From contig NZ_LWHQ01000040.1 of NCBI RefSeq assembly GCF_001653715.1, positions 1 through 64,000 on the forward strand: 64,000 bases of DNA, given 5' to 3'. The notes below the pieces were generated by a model. The model did no database searches. It had not been told where the DNA came from and saw nothing but the letters and a program-made list of their open reading frames with translations. This DNA comes from Methylobacterium platani (GTDB lineage: Bacteria; Pseudomonadota; Alphaproteobacteria; Rhizobiales; Beijerinckiaceae). Positions 8,775 through 19,546 of the stretch are shown in pieces. The position numbers and the translations under genes are program-made. Positions within the stretch are counted from its first letter, which is position 1. Every line of letters begins with the position of its first letter.

Positions 8775-9187
8775 CGCGTCAGTTCCCCGGTTCGACGATG
8801 CGCCTCCCCTAGGACGGCCCGCGGGCATTTGCAACAATGTTACATTTGTGGAGCTGGGACCCGGCCGCCGGGTCAACCCGGGTCCGGGTTAACCTGGGTC
8901 GAGGACAGGCCGGCCGGGCGGGTCCAGGCTGACCAGCGTCACGCCGTCCTTGCCGCTCTCGCTGGGACGGTGTCACCGGCGGGCCCGACCGTCCCGCGCG
9001 AGCGGGATCGCGAGGCCCGCCGCCCTCCGCTTCCCCGCCCTCCTCGTCCCCGTCCTGAGCGTCCGCCCCGCCCTGAGGAGCGGACCGGTCGTGCCTTCCT
9101 TCCGGTGGGACCGGCGCCCGGGCGGGTTAGGGCTTCCTTAACCATGAACCACGATGGTCCGCTCACATGAACCACGAGGAGGTCGGG
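8775..9187. other. divergent intergenic region, znuA-like / DUF2934
   Basis: About 410 bases between divergent genes. It holds the AATGTTACATT palindrome (8836-8846) and two similar tracts, GGGTCAACCCGGG and GGGTTAACCTGGG, near 8869-8900. Open frames across it look like non-coding translations. No RNA gene was recognised. Confidence 0.5.
8836..8846. promoter_or_regulatory. candidate Zur/Mur-type operator
   Basis: The perfect odd palindrome AATGTTACATT sits in a short AT-rich patch inside GC-rich DNA, 62 bases before the metal-binding protein start. Fur-family zinc and manganese regulators in proteobacteria bind AT-rich dyads containing AATGTTA/TAACATT. The spacing of the half sites here is shorter than the usual Zur box, so the assignment is an inference. 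Confidence 0.45.
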
Positions 9188-9502
9188 ATGGATCACGTCG
9201 AGACCAGCATCCGCGAGCGGGCCTACGCCCTGTGGGAGCGCGACGGCCGCGCGCCGGGCCGCGACGAGCATTACTGGCTCCTGGCCGAGCGCGAGCTGCG
9301 GACCGTTGTCGAAGCGCCCGCCGCCGCGGAGGCGATCGTCGCCGAGCCGGTACGCAGGCCGGCGGCCCGCAAGCCCGCCGCGAGCAAGAGCGCCGCGGCG
9401 AAGAGCCCGGCGGCCAAGACCGTGGCGGCGATGGCCGAGGCGGTGGCCAAGCCCGCCCCGCGCCGGCGTCGCGCGGCGGCGGAGACCGTCACCACGCACT
9501 GA
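9188..9502 (+). CDS. DUF2934 family small protein
   Basis: A 104-residue cytoplasmic protein. Residues 1-40 (IRERAYALWERDGRAPGRDEHYWLLAERELR) match the DUF2934 domain, a short helical domain common in Hyphomicrobiales and without known function. The rest is a low-complexity Ala/Lys/Pro tail with a basic end (PAPRRRRAAAE), which might contact nucleic acid or acidic partners; that is only an inference. The ATG at 9188 is preceded by GAGGAGGT at ideal spacing, which favours it over an in-frame ATG seven codons upstream. A tandem repeat and a strong terminator follow. Confidence 0.8.
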   Translation: MDHVETSIRERAYALWERDGRAPGRDEHYWLLAERELRTVVEAPAAAEAIVAEPVRRPAARKPAASKSAAAKSPAAKTVAAMAEAVAKPAPRRRRAAAETVTTH

Positions 9503-9508
9503 GCCGTC

Positions 9509-9605
9509 CCGGGCGCATCCGCGCCGGGAAGGCCCGATCAGACTTGCCGGGCGCGTCCGCGCCAGGAAGACTTGATCAAACTTGCCGGGCGCGTCCGCGC
9601 CCGGA
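9509..9605. repeat. 38-base tandem repeat, about 2.5 copies
   Basis: Two full units (9509-9546 and 9547-9584) and a partial third (9585-9605). Each starts CCGGGCGC(A/G)TCCGCGCC and the full units continue with GGAAG...GATCA(G/A)ACTTG. The GGGCGC...GCGCC part of each unit is a short inverted repeat. The copies differ at a few positions, so the array is not very recent. Confidence 0.85.
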
Positions 9606-9610
9606 TGCCC

Positions 9611-10840
9611 TCAGCCCCTCCCGCCCTGCGGGAGGGGCTTTTCCGCGTGTCGCTGCCCTGCCGGCCGCGCGCCGCGGCGCCGGACCCGCCACAGCGCGCC
9701 GATCAGGGCGACGTCGATCAGCCCGAGCACCGCCAGCGCCGTCACCGTCGCGTCGGCCCCGGCATGGGCGATGAGGTAGGCGCCGGCCGACGGCGCGAGG
9801 GCCTGCGCGGCGAGGTTCGGCTTCGCCAGGCGCCCGAGCAGGGCCGCGTAGCGCTCGGGCCCGAACAGCGCGAGCGGCAGGGTGCCCCGTCCGATCGAGT
9901 AGAGCCCGTTGCCGGCGCCGTAGATCATCAGCACGAAGGCCGGGCCGAGTAGCCCGCTCCACAGCAGCCCGAGCCCGACCGCCATCAGGAGGATCGCGAC
10001 CGTGAGGGTCCAGATCGGGTGGTGGCGGCTGCGATTGGCCACTTCGAGGAGCCGCGCCCCGACCTGCGACGGCCCGACCAGGGTCCCGATCGACACCGCC
10101 GCCGCCAGCGACAGGCCGCGATCCTGCAGCAGGGTCAGCAGGTGGACCGAGACGATCGAGGTGACGATGCCGGTGCAGGTCACCACCGCGCCCAGAACCA
10201 GGAAGGTCGGGCGCTCGGCGGGATCGAGGGTCACCGCGTCGGACCGCCCTGCCCCGGGCCCGGCGGGCCGCGGGGCGGCGGGCGGGACCAGCCCGAGGAT
10301 CAGCGGCAGGCACACGGCGGTCTCCAGGGCCGCGTAGGTCAGGCAGGTGCCGCGCCAGCCGAGATGCGCGAGCAGGAAGGCCGAGAGCGGCCAGCACAGG
10401 GTGCTGGAGAACCCGCCCCACAGGGTCAGCGCGGTGATCGCCGGGCGCGCGTCGGCGCCGTAGAGACGCCCGAGGGTGGCGAAGGCGGCGTCGTAGAGGC
10501 CCGATCCCATCCCGGCGCCGATCACCAGCCAGGCGAGGCCGAAGACCGGCAGGTTGGGGGCGAGCGCCAGCAGGACCAGCCCGACCGTCATGAGGCCGGT
10601 CGAGACGGCCAGGACCGGGCGCCCGCCGTGGCGCCCGATCATCCGGCCGGCCGTCGGCGCGACCGCTCCCGCCACCAGCATGCCGGCGGTGAGGCTGCCG
10701 AAGATCCACGGCAGCCCCCAGCCGGTCTCCGCCGCGATCGACGGCCCGAGCACCGTCAGCAGGTAGTAGCTGCAGCCCCAGGCGAGGATCTGCACGATGC
10801 CGAGGGCCGAGATGACCGGCCAGCGCCCTTGCGCGATCAT
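9611..10840 (-). CDS. MFS transporter, possibly linked to arsenic resistance
   Basis: A 409-residue inner-membrane permease of the major facilitator superfamily with about 12 hydrophobic segments. The first membrane segment is ALGIVQILAWGCSYYLLTVLG, and the loop between segments 2 and 3 has the MFS-type basic motif GRMIGRHGGRPV. The substrate is not evident from sequence. A truncated arsenate-reductase reading frame ends 18 bases upstream on the same strand, so an ancestral role in arsenical efflux is a hypothesis. The start is ATG at 10840. The C-terminal codons coincide with the terminator hairpin of the convergent gene, so the extreme C-terminus is unlikely to be functional. Confidence 0.85.
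   Translation of the reverse strand: MIAQGRWPVISALGIVQILAWGCSYYLLTVLGPSIAAETGWGLPWIFGSLTAGMLVAGAVAPTAGRMIGRHGGRPVLAVSTGLMTVGLVLLALAPNLPVFGLAWLVIGAGMGSGLYDAAFATLGRLYGADARPAITALTLWGGFSSTLCWPLSAFLLAHLGWRGTCLTYAALETAVCLPLILGLVPPAAPRPAGPGAGRSDAVTLDPAERPTFLVLGAVVTCTGIVTSIVSVHLLTLLQDRGLSLAAAVSIGTLVGPSQVGARLLEVANRSRHHPIWTLTVAILLMAVGLGLLWSGLLGPAFVLMIYGAGNGLYSIGRGTLPLALFGPERYAALLGRLAKPNLAAQALAPSAGAYLIAHAGADATVTALAVLGLIDVALIGALWRVRRRGARPAGQRHAEKPLPQGGRG
9614..9642 (+). terminator. Rho-independent terminator of the DUF2934 gene
   Basis: An 11-base-pair perfect stem, GCCCCTCCCGC (9614-9624) with GCGGGAGGGGC (9628-9638), with a CCT loop, followed by TTTT on the plus strand. It overlaps the last codons of the convergent MFS gene, which are therefore translated as K-P-L-P-Q-G-G-R-G. 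Confidence 0.85.
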
Positions 10841-10858
10841 GGGTCGGGGTCCGGTTCG

Positions 10859-11050
10859 TCAGGCCGTGGCGGCCGCGCCCGGCGGCACGCCGCGCACCGG
10901 GAGGCCGGCCCGGCCGAGCTGCGACCGCGGCAGCGCCGGCGGCGCCTCCGGGGATGCGACGATGCGGGGCTCGATCCCGGCGTCGCGGATCGTCGCCGGC
11001 ACGGTGCGCGACGTCCCGCAGGCCGGGTTGTGGTCCATGACGACGTCCAT
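10859..11050 (-). pseudogene. truncated arsenate reductase (ArsC-like) remnant
   Basis: A 63-residue frame, MDVVMDHNPACGTSR..., whose first 30 residues look like a glutaredoxin-linked arsenate reductase. HNPACGTSR contains the catalytic Cys, and 'TIRDAGIEPRIV' matches the family's RNAGIEP stretch. Intact ArsC is about 140 residues. Here similarity fades after about 35 residues ('PEAPPALPRSQLGRAGLPVRG' is only a weak echo) and the frame stops early, so the C-terminal half, including arsenate-contacting residues, is missing. It sits directly upstream of the MFS gene, as arsC does in arsenic operons. I read it as a decayed gene rather than an active enzyme. A small functional protein is possible but less likely. 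Confidence 0.65.
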
Positions 11051-11304
11051 CGCGAGCGGCCTCCGGCCGCGGGCGCACCGGTCCCGCGCCCGCATCCTTT
11101 GCCAATCTCTAACGACTTCGCGGGACACTCGTCCACCGGGTGTCGCCGGGCTTGTGGAACATCCCCGGAACACCCATCTAAGATGCTGATTTGCTTCGCC
11201 TTCCGCCTTTCGCGCCGGCACATGGCGCTGGCACTGGGCGGCGAAATCGGTTAAGCCGGCCCACGAATGTGTGAGCCCGCGCGGGCCGCGACGAGAGACA
11301 GACC

Positions 11305-14055
<2,751 letters not shown>

Positions 14056-14138
14056 GCCCCCCCCGGGCCGCGGGCCGGGCCGTCACGGGGATACGCCCCT
14101 CGCCGGCTCCGACGCGGCGCGGAACTGCCGCCTCGCGT

Positions 14139-14198
14139 GAGACGCTGTCCGGACAGCGTCTCGTCCTCGTCGAGAGGGCCGGTTCGGCCCTCTCGACG
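14139..14198. terminator. paired hairpins between convergent gyrA and ecm
   Basis: Two perfect inverted repeats stand side by side. The first has 12-base-pair arms at 14139-14150 and 14151-14162 with no loop (GAGACGCTGTCC and its complement). The second has 13-base-pair arms at 14168-14180 and 14186-14198 with a 5-base loop. Neither is followed by a long T run, but they lie between two gene ends and would stop or protect both transcripts. Confidence 0.6.
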
Positions 14199-14205
14199 TC
14201 GCCGT

Positions 14206-16224
14206 TCAGAACACCTCTTCCCGCCGCGGCTCCGCGCCCTCCGCCTCGCGCTTCGCGATCGACCGCTCGACCACCTTGGCGAGGCCGACCATGATCGTGT
14301 CGAGGGCGTAGTCCTTCGGGGTGTAGATCGCGGCGACACCCATGTTCTTCAGCACCAGCTCGTCGTCGGGCGAGATGATGCCGCCGACGACGACCGGGAT
14401 GTGGTCGAGGCCCTCCTGGCGCAGCCGCGAGCGGACCTCGCGCACCAGCGGCACGTGCGAGCCGGACAGGATCGACAGGCCGATGATGTGGGCGTTGCGC
14501 TCGCGCGCCTTGGCGACGATCTCGGCCGGGGTCTGGCGGATGCCGTCATAGGTGACGTCGAAGCCGACGTCGCGGGCGCGAAGCGCGATCTGCTCGGCGC
14601 CGTTCGAGTGCCCGTCGAGGCCGGGCTTGCCGACGACGAGCTTCGGCGCCTCGCCCAGGCGCTCGCCGAGATCGGCCACCAGCAGGCGCGCCTCCTCGGC
14701 CGCACCCGAGGTGACGGTCTCCGGGGTGACGCCGGTGGGGGCGCGGTACTCGCCGAAGACCTGGCGCAGGCGCTCGCCCCATTCGCCGGTGGTGACGCCG
14801 GCCTTGGCGCAGGCGATCGAGGCCGGCATCACGTTGCGGCCCTCGCGCGCCGCCGCCTCCAGCTCGTCGAGGGCCGCCGCGACCGCGGCCGCGTCGCGCT
14901 TCGCGCGCCAGGCCTTGATGCGCCCCTGCGCCTCCATCTCGACGGTCTCGGAGACGGTGAAGATCGCGCCGTCGCCGGCGGTGAGTGGCGAGGGCTCGCC
15001 GTTCTGGAACTTGTTGACGCCGACCACGACCTGCTCGCCGCGCTCGATCGCCGCGATGCGCTTCGCGTTCGATTCGACGAGCGCCCGCTTCATCAGGCCG
15101 GTCTCGATCGCCGCGACCGCGCCGCCGAGCGCGCCGATGCGTGCCAATTCCGCCCGGGTCTCAGCTTTGAGAGCCTCGACCTTGGCGTCCATCACGACCG
15201 AGCCGTCGAAGATGTCGTCGTATTCGAGGAGGTCGGTCTCGAAGGCGAGGATCTGCTGCATCCGCATCGACCATTGCTGGTCCCAGGGCCGCGGCAGGCC
15301 GAGCGCCTCGTTCCAGGCCGGCAATTGCACGGCGCGGGCGCGGGCGCGCTTGGACAGGGTCACGGCCAGCATCTCGATCAGGATGCGGTGGACGTTGTTC
15401 TCGGGCTGCTGCTCGGTCAGCCCGAGCGAGTTCACCTGAACGCCGTAGCGGAAGATGCGCTTGCGGGCATCCGCGATGCCGTAGCGGTCGCGGGTGATCT
15501 CGTCCCAGAGATCGCAGAACGCCCGCATCTTGCAGATCTCGGTGACGAAGCGCAGCCCCGCATTGACGAAGAACGAGATCCGCCCGACCACGTCGGCGAA
15601 GCTCTCCTCGTCGAAGTTCGGATCGTCCCGCACCGTGTCGAGGACCGCGATGGCGACCGCGAGCGCGTAGGACAGTTCCTGGACCGGCGTCGCCCCCGCC
15701 TCCTGCAGGTGGTAGGAGCACACGTTCATCGGGTTCCACTTCGGAACCTGGCTCGTCGTGAACAGGATCACGTCCTTGGTGAGCCGCAGGGACGGCCCGG
15801 GCGGGAACACGTAGGTGCCCCGCGACAGGTATTCCTTGATGATGTCGTTCTGGGTCGTGCCCTGGAGGGCCGAGAACGGCGCCCCCTGCTCCTCGGCCAC
15901 CGCGAGGTAGAGCGCCAGCAGCCACGGCGCCGTGGCGTTGATGGTCATCGAGGTGTTCATCTGGGCGAGCGGGATGTCCTGGAACAGGGTCCGCATGTCG
16001 CCGAGATGCGCGATCGAGACGCCGACCTTGCCGACCTCGCCGCGGGCCAGCTCGTGGTCCGGGTCGTAGCCGGTCTGGGTCGGCAGGTCGAAGGCGACCG
16101 ACAGGCCGGTCTGCCCCTTGGCGAGGTTGCCGCGATAGAGCGCGTTCGATTCCGCCGCCGTGGAATGGCCCGCATAGGTGCGGATGATCCACGGCTTGTC
16201 GCGCTTGACCTCCGGTTCGCCCAT
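14206..16224 (-). CDS. ecm: ethylmalonyl-CoA mutase (MeaA type)
   Basis: A 672-residue coenzyme B12-dependent acyl-CoA mutase with both domains in one chain. The substrate-binding TIM barrel covers about 1-520 (ALYRGNLAKGQTGLSVAFDLPTQTGYD) and the cobalamin domain about 530-672. The B12-binding motif D-x-H-x-x-G is GLDGHSNG near residue 538, with a following GLSILSGSH. It is shorter than methylmalonyl-CoA mutase and matches the MeaA/Ecm subgroup, which converts ethylmalonyl-CoA to methylsuccinyl-CoA in the ethylmalonyl-CoA pathway for glyoxylate regeneration. The divergent neighbour is crotonyl-CoA carboxylase/reductase, the preceding step, which strongly supports this over a methylmalonyl-CoA role. 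The ATG start follows GAGGGCG. Confidence 0.93.
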   Translation of the reverse strand: MGEPEVKRDKPWIIRTYAGHSTAAESNALYRGNLAKGQTGLSVAFDLPTQTGYDPDHELARGEVGKVGVSIAHLGDMRTLFQDIPLAQMNTSMTINATAPWLLALYLAVAEEQGAPFSALQGTTQNDIIKEYLSRGTYVFPPGPSLRLTKDVILFTTSQVPKWNPMNVCSYHLQEAGATPVQELSYALAVAIAVLDTVRDDPNFDEESFADVVGRISFFVNAGLRFVTEICKMRAFCDLWDEITRDRYGIADARKRIFRYGVQVNSLGLTEQQPENNVHRILIEMLAVTLSKRARARAVQLPAWNEALGLPRPWDQQWSMRMQQILAFETDLLEYDDIFDGSVVMDAKVEALKAETRAELARIGALGGAVAAIETGLMKRALVESNAKRIAAIERGEQVVVGVNKFQNGEPSPLTAGDGAIFTVSETVEMEAQGRIKAWRAKRDAAAVAAALDELEAAAREGRNVMPASIACAKAGVTTGEWGERLRQVFGEYRAPTGVTPETVTSGAAEEARLLVADLGERLGEAPKLVVGKPGLDGHSNGAEQIALRARDVGFDVTYDGIRQTPAEIVAKARERNAHIIGLSILSGSHVPLVREVRSRLRQEGLDHIPVVVGGIISPDDELVLKNMGVAAIYTPKDYALDTIMVGLAKVVERSIAKREAEGAEPRREEVF

Positions 16225-16421
16225 CTCGCGCCCTCACCCTCGTTGCCCGGCCGGGTGGGGTCTGAGCCCACCGAAGCGCGGATGCTAGCGGTGCCCGGTT
16301 TAACCGTCACCCTTGACCTAAGGCCGACTCGTGGCCTGCGTCGCCTAAAGGGCTATTGGACGCCCCCTGGAACGACGCTAGAATCCACGGTGCAGTGCAA
16401 TATTTCAAGGGAGGGTCCGCG

Positions 16422-17717
16422 ATGGCTGCGAGCGCCGCGCTGGAGCCGGTGGCGACGGGTGGGTCCGGGTTGAAGGATCTCTACGAGATCGGCGAGATTC
16501 CGCCGCTCGGCCACGTCCCGGCGAAGATGTATGCCTGGGCCATCCGGCGCGAGCGCCACGGCCCGCCGGAGACCTCGATGCAGATCGAGGTGCTGCCGAC
16601 CTGGTCGATCGGCGACGACGAGGTGCTCGTCCTCGTGATGGCCGCCGGCGTCAACTACAACGGCGTCTGGGCCGGCCTCGGCGAGCCGATCTCGCCGTTC
16701 GACGTCCACAAGGCCGACTTCCACGTCGCCGGGTCGGACGCCTCGGGCATCGTCTGGGCCGTCGGCGCCAAGGTGAAGCGCTGGAAGGTCGGCGACGAGG
16801 TCATCGTCCACTGCAACCAGGACGACGGCGACGACGAGGAGTGCAACGGCGGCGACCCGATGTTCTCGCCGTCGCAGCGCATCTGGGGCTACGAGACCCC
16901 GGACGGCTCCTTCGGCCAGTTCTGCCGGGTGCAGTCGCGCCAGCTGATGCACCGGCCCAGGCACCTGACCTGGGAGGAGAGCGCCTGCTACACGCTGACG
17001 CTCGCCACCGCCTACCGGATGCTGTTCGGCCACGCGCCGCACACGATCAAGCCGGGCCAGAACGTGCTGATCTGGGGCGCCTCGGGCGGCCTCGGCGTGT
17101 TCGGCGTGCAGCTCTGCGCGGCGGCCGGCGCCAACGCCATCGCGGTGATCTCCGACGAGTCGAAGCGCGACTACGTCATGAGCCTGGGCGCCAAGGGCGT
17201 CATCAACCGCAAGGACTTCAACTGCTGGGGCCAGTTGCCGAAGGTGAACTCGCCCGAGTTCAACGAGTGGACCAAGGAGGCCCGCAAGTTCGGCAAGGCG
17301 ATCTGGGACATCACCGGCAAGGGCAACGACGTCGACATCGTGTTCGAGCACCCGGGCGAGGCGACCTTCCCGGTCTCGGCGCTGGTGGTGAAGCGCGGCG
17401 GCATGGTGGTGTTCTGCGCCGGCACGACCGGCTTCAACATCACCTTCGACGCCCGCTACGTCTGGATGCGGCAGAAGCGCATCCAGGGCTCGCACTTCGC
17501 CCACCTGAAGCAGGCGGCGGCCGCCAACCAGTTCGTCATCGACCGCCGGGTCGATCCGTGCATGAGCGAGCTGTTCCCCTGGGACAAGATCCCGGAGGCC
17601 CACACCAAGATGTGGAAGAACCAGCACGCGCCGGGCAACATGGCGGTGCTGGTGAACTCGCCGCGGGCGGGCCTGCGGACGTTCGACGACGTGCTGGAGC
17701 TGTCCGGGTCGCGGTGA
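16422..17717 (+). CDS. ccr: crotonyl-CoA carboxylase/reductase
   Basis: A 431-residue medium-chain dehydrogenase/reductase that reductively carboxylates crotonyl-CoA to ethylmalonyl-CoA with NADPH and CO2, the signature step of the ethylmalonyl-CoA pathway. Hallmarks are the long N-terminal extension (LKDLYEIGEIPPLGHVP), 'AAGVNYNGVWAGLGEPIS' with a CO2-site-type Asn, the insertion HCNQDDGDDEECNGGDPMFS, the NADPH loop GASGGLGVFG near residue 220 and the late 'GSHFAH'. The ATG at 16422 is chosen because AAGGGAGGG lies eight bases upstream; an earlier in-frame start lacks a ribosome site. It is divergent from ecm across about 200 bases that must carry both promoters. A GC-rich hairpin follows the gene. 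Confidence 0.96.
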   Translation: MAASAALEPVATGGSGLKDLYEIGEIPPLGHVPAKMYAWAIRRERHGPPETSMQIEVLPTWSIGDDEVLVLVMAAGVNYNGVWAGLGEPISPFDVHKADFHVAGSDASGIVWAVGAKVKRWKVGDEVIVHCNQDDGDDEECNGGDPMFSPSQRIWGYETPDGSFGQFCRVQSRQLMHRPRHLTWEESACYTLTLATAYRMLFGHAPHTIKPGQNVLIWGASGGLGVFGVQLCAAAGANAIAVISDESKRDYVMSLGAKGVINRKDFNCWGQLPKVNSPEFNEWTKEARKFGKAIWDITGKGNDVDIVFEHPGEATFPVSALVVKRGGMVVFCAGTTGFNITFDARYVWMRQKRIQGSHFAHLKQAAAANQFVIDRRVDPCMSELFPWDKIPEAHTKMWKNQHAPGNMAVLVNSPRAGLRTFDDVLELSGSR

Positions 17718-17739
17718 CGGCTCCTGTCGAGTGACGAAA

Positions 17740-17770
17740 GCCCGGCCGTCGCGTCTCGCGACGGCCGGGC
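17740..17770. terminator. hairpin between ccr and the lipoprotein gene
   Basis: A 14-base-pair perfect stem, GCCCGGCCGTCGCG and its complement, with a TCT loop, 22 bases after the ccr stop codon and 23 bases before the end of the convergent lipoprotein gene. There is no T tract, so it may act as a bidirectional stop or a 3' stabiliser. It also marks the boundary between GC-rich and AT-rich DNA. Confidence 0.65.
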
Positions 17771-17793
17771 CAACGTCGTTCCGGAAACTGCGC

Positions 17794-18996
17794 CTACGGA
17801 AGCCGGCCGCTCAAGTTCACCACAGACGGCTGCGGCAGCTTGCTGATGTCGGTGCTATTGTTCTGAATCTGATCCAGCAAGGCGAAAATCGCCTTCGTTT
17901 TCCGCGCTCCCTGTTCCGGTACGCAGTACCGTTGACCCTGATACCCGACTTCGACGAAGCATGGACCGGATGTATTCTCTTTGATGTCCAGCAGTGGCTC
18001 TAGGTCGAAGTTGTCGATCGGCAAGTATCGCTCGGCGAGATCAGGCCTGCGATATATCCCGCCCAAAAATCGATAGATGCCGACTAGGGAGCGAAATTCG
18101 GCCTGTATAGGGGCGAGATTTTTTGGACGCTTCTTGTAAACTTTATAGTCGAACTCTCCCTGATTTCGCCCGCATTGAGCGTCACGCACTCCATGAAAAC
18201 CGGTTCCCTCATATAATGCTATGATTTCCGGCTTTATGTTATTGAAACAAATTTTTGCATCTATATCTATGCTCGCGTCGATCTTGCTTTCTTTGCTATC
18301 GATATTGAAACCTGCAATTGTTTCTTTGTTTGGGTTGAGGGACCGGGTTGCCTCAAAATCAAGCCTGAGAGCTTCCGCAGATTCCCGGATCCTGCGAAAA
18401 CAATCCGCAGCACTGATGTTAGGAGTCATATCAATGCCTGGCAAATAGGGACAATCGACAAACTTGCTCGGAAACGTGTCGATGTGAAAATATTTATTAT
18501 TGGCGTAGATAATAATTTTTGATGTCGTCAGCGAGAGAAGAAGATCGATCGGAAATCCGTCGCGGGCAAATCGCAGCAACTGCAACGCCGAGACCGCCGT
18601 CGTGGCAGCCTGCGTGAAGTCTTTGCCAACCAAATTATTGAAATTCGGGATCGACTGGCTCTGAAGTCCCCCGCTGAGCGTGCTGTTTGAGAACCCGAAC
18701 GGCCGTCCGGACTGAACCGCCAATGGACCGATCGAATAGCTGGGAAGCCCCGCGTTTACGCTGCTATTATACTGCCCCTGAATGGTCGCGACGCTGACGA
18801 ATGACAATGGGGCGCCCTGGCGTGCTCGCAGAATATTCAGCAATATTGCCTGATTGCGAAAGTTGTCGGCACTTATATTCATCTCGGTCAAGTGGCCATC
18901 GACGCTATCCGTGATGGATACGCACGCGGCCACTGTGGGGGCAATGACGAACGCCATAGCGGCAAGTCGGAAAATTCTTGATATCCTTCCCCACAC
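17794..18996 (-). CDS. predicted outer lipoprotein of unknown function, AT-rich
   Basis: A 400-residue protein. From the GTG at 18996 it begins with a textbook lipoprotein signal: basic MWGRISRIFR, hydrophobic LAAMAFVIAP, lipobox TVAAC with Cys25. The GTG is preceded by AAGGAGAGG at ideal spacing, which decides the start over upstream ATG codons. The mature part opens 'NISADNFRNQAILLNILRARQGAPLSFVSV', followed by a Ser/Gly/Asn-rich segment and an alpha/beta C-terminal part with several Cys. The 'N..LLNILRAR...P' pattern occurs in other bacterial lipoproteins I cannot name a function for. Codon use (TTT, ATA, AAT, AAA) is unlike every neighbour, pointing to recent acquisition. Confidence 0.8.
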   Translation of the reverse strand: MWGRISRIFRLAAMAFVIAPTVAACVSITDSVDGHLTEMNISADNFRNQAILLNILRARQGAPLSFVSVATIQGQYNSSVNAGLPSYSIGPLAVQSGRPFGFSNSTLSGGLQSQSIPNFNNLVGKDFTQAATTAVSALQLLRFARDGFPIDLLLSLTTSKIIIYANNKYFHIDTFPSKFVDCPYLPGIDMTPNISAADCFRRIRESAEALRLDFEATRSLNPNKETIAGFNIDSKESKIDASIDIDAKICFNNIKPEIIALYEGTGFHGVRDAQCGRNQGEFDYKVYKKRPKNLAPIQAEFRSLVGIYRFLGGIYRRPDLAERYLPIDNFDLEPLLDIKENTSGPCFVEVGYQGQRYCVPEQGARKTKAIFALLDQIQNNSTDISKLPQPSVVNLSGRLP

Positions 18997-19546
18997 TGCA
19001 CCTCTCCTTATTTTCTGCAGCAGATACAAATTCATTCGGAAAATTTGATTTGTCCAGAACGTTGGGTGAAGCCATCGGGCGCTTTGTCTGAGATGATGCA
19101 ATTTGGTAACATTTGAATATTGCCGTAATTTACGTATTTTTAATCATTCTATAGCCGTGAAATACATTAGATATGACAGAATTGATAAAATCGGGAGAAA
19201 TGCATCGAAAATGAGGTTGTATCGTCCGGATGAATGAATGTCGCGCGGTAGAGTCGATGGATGCTCATCGATAAAGCCGTGAGAAGCTTGAGGGGTTGCC
19301 AAACGACTTCCATAACACGCTGGACATCGCTCGGAACGGAACGGCATGCCGCATCGCCGGCAGGCTGGATTTCGGTGCACGGCGGCTCGCAACAGAACCG
19401 GACGGGCTCCGGATCGGGCGGAGGGCGCGGGAAGGTCCGCTCATCGGCGACGGCCGGCCCGCTTGCATGGACGCCGCCGCTTGCTAGAACCACCGGCGAT
19501 CAGCCGCGCGACGCCTCACCCCCGCGCGGCGCGGGACCTGAGGCCC
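18997..19546. other. AT-rich intergenic region before leuD
   Basis: About 550 bases. The AT-rich character of the lipoprotein gene continues to about 19260 and then gives way to normal GC-rich sequence before leuD. Short open frames exist on both strands but none has a ribosome site, signal peptide or family motif. I see no integrase, direct-repeat target site or tRNA that would explain an insertion. It should contain the lipoprotein promoter and the leuD promoter. Confidence 0.5.

Noticed and set aside
10019..11254. 411-codon plus-strand frame opposite the MFS gene
   Set aside because: Arg/Gly/His-rich shadow of a well-formed 12-segment membrane protein.
14137..16473. 778-codon plus-strand frame opposite ecm
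   Set aside because: No motif; the minus strand encodes a full B12-dependent mutase.
19144..19493. Minus-strand frames of 82 and 108 codons in the AT-rich region before leuD
   Set aside because: No ribosome site, signal or family character; the two frames overlap each other and neither resembles neighbouring proteins.
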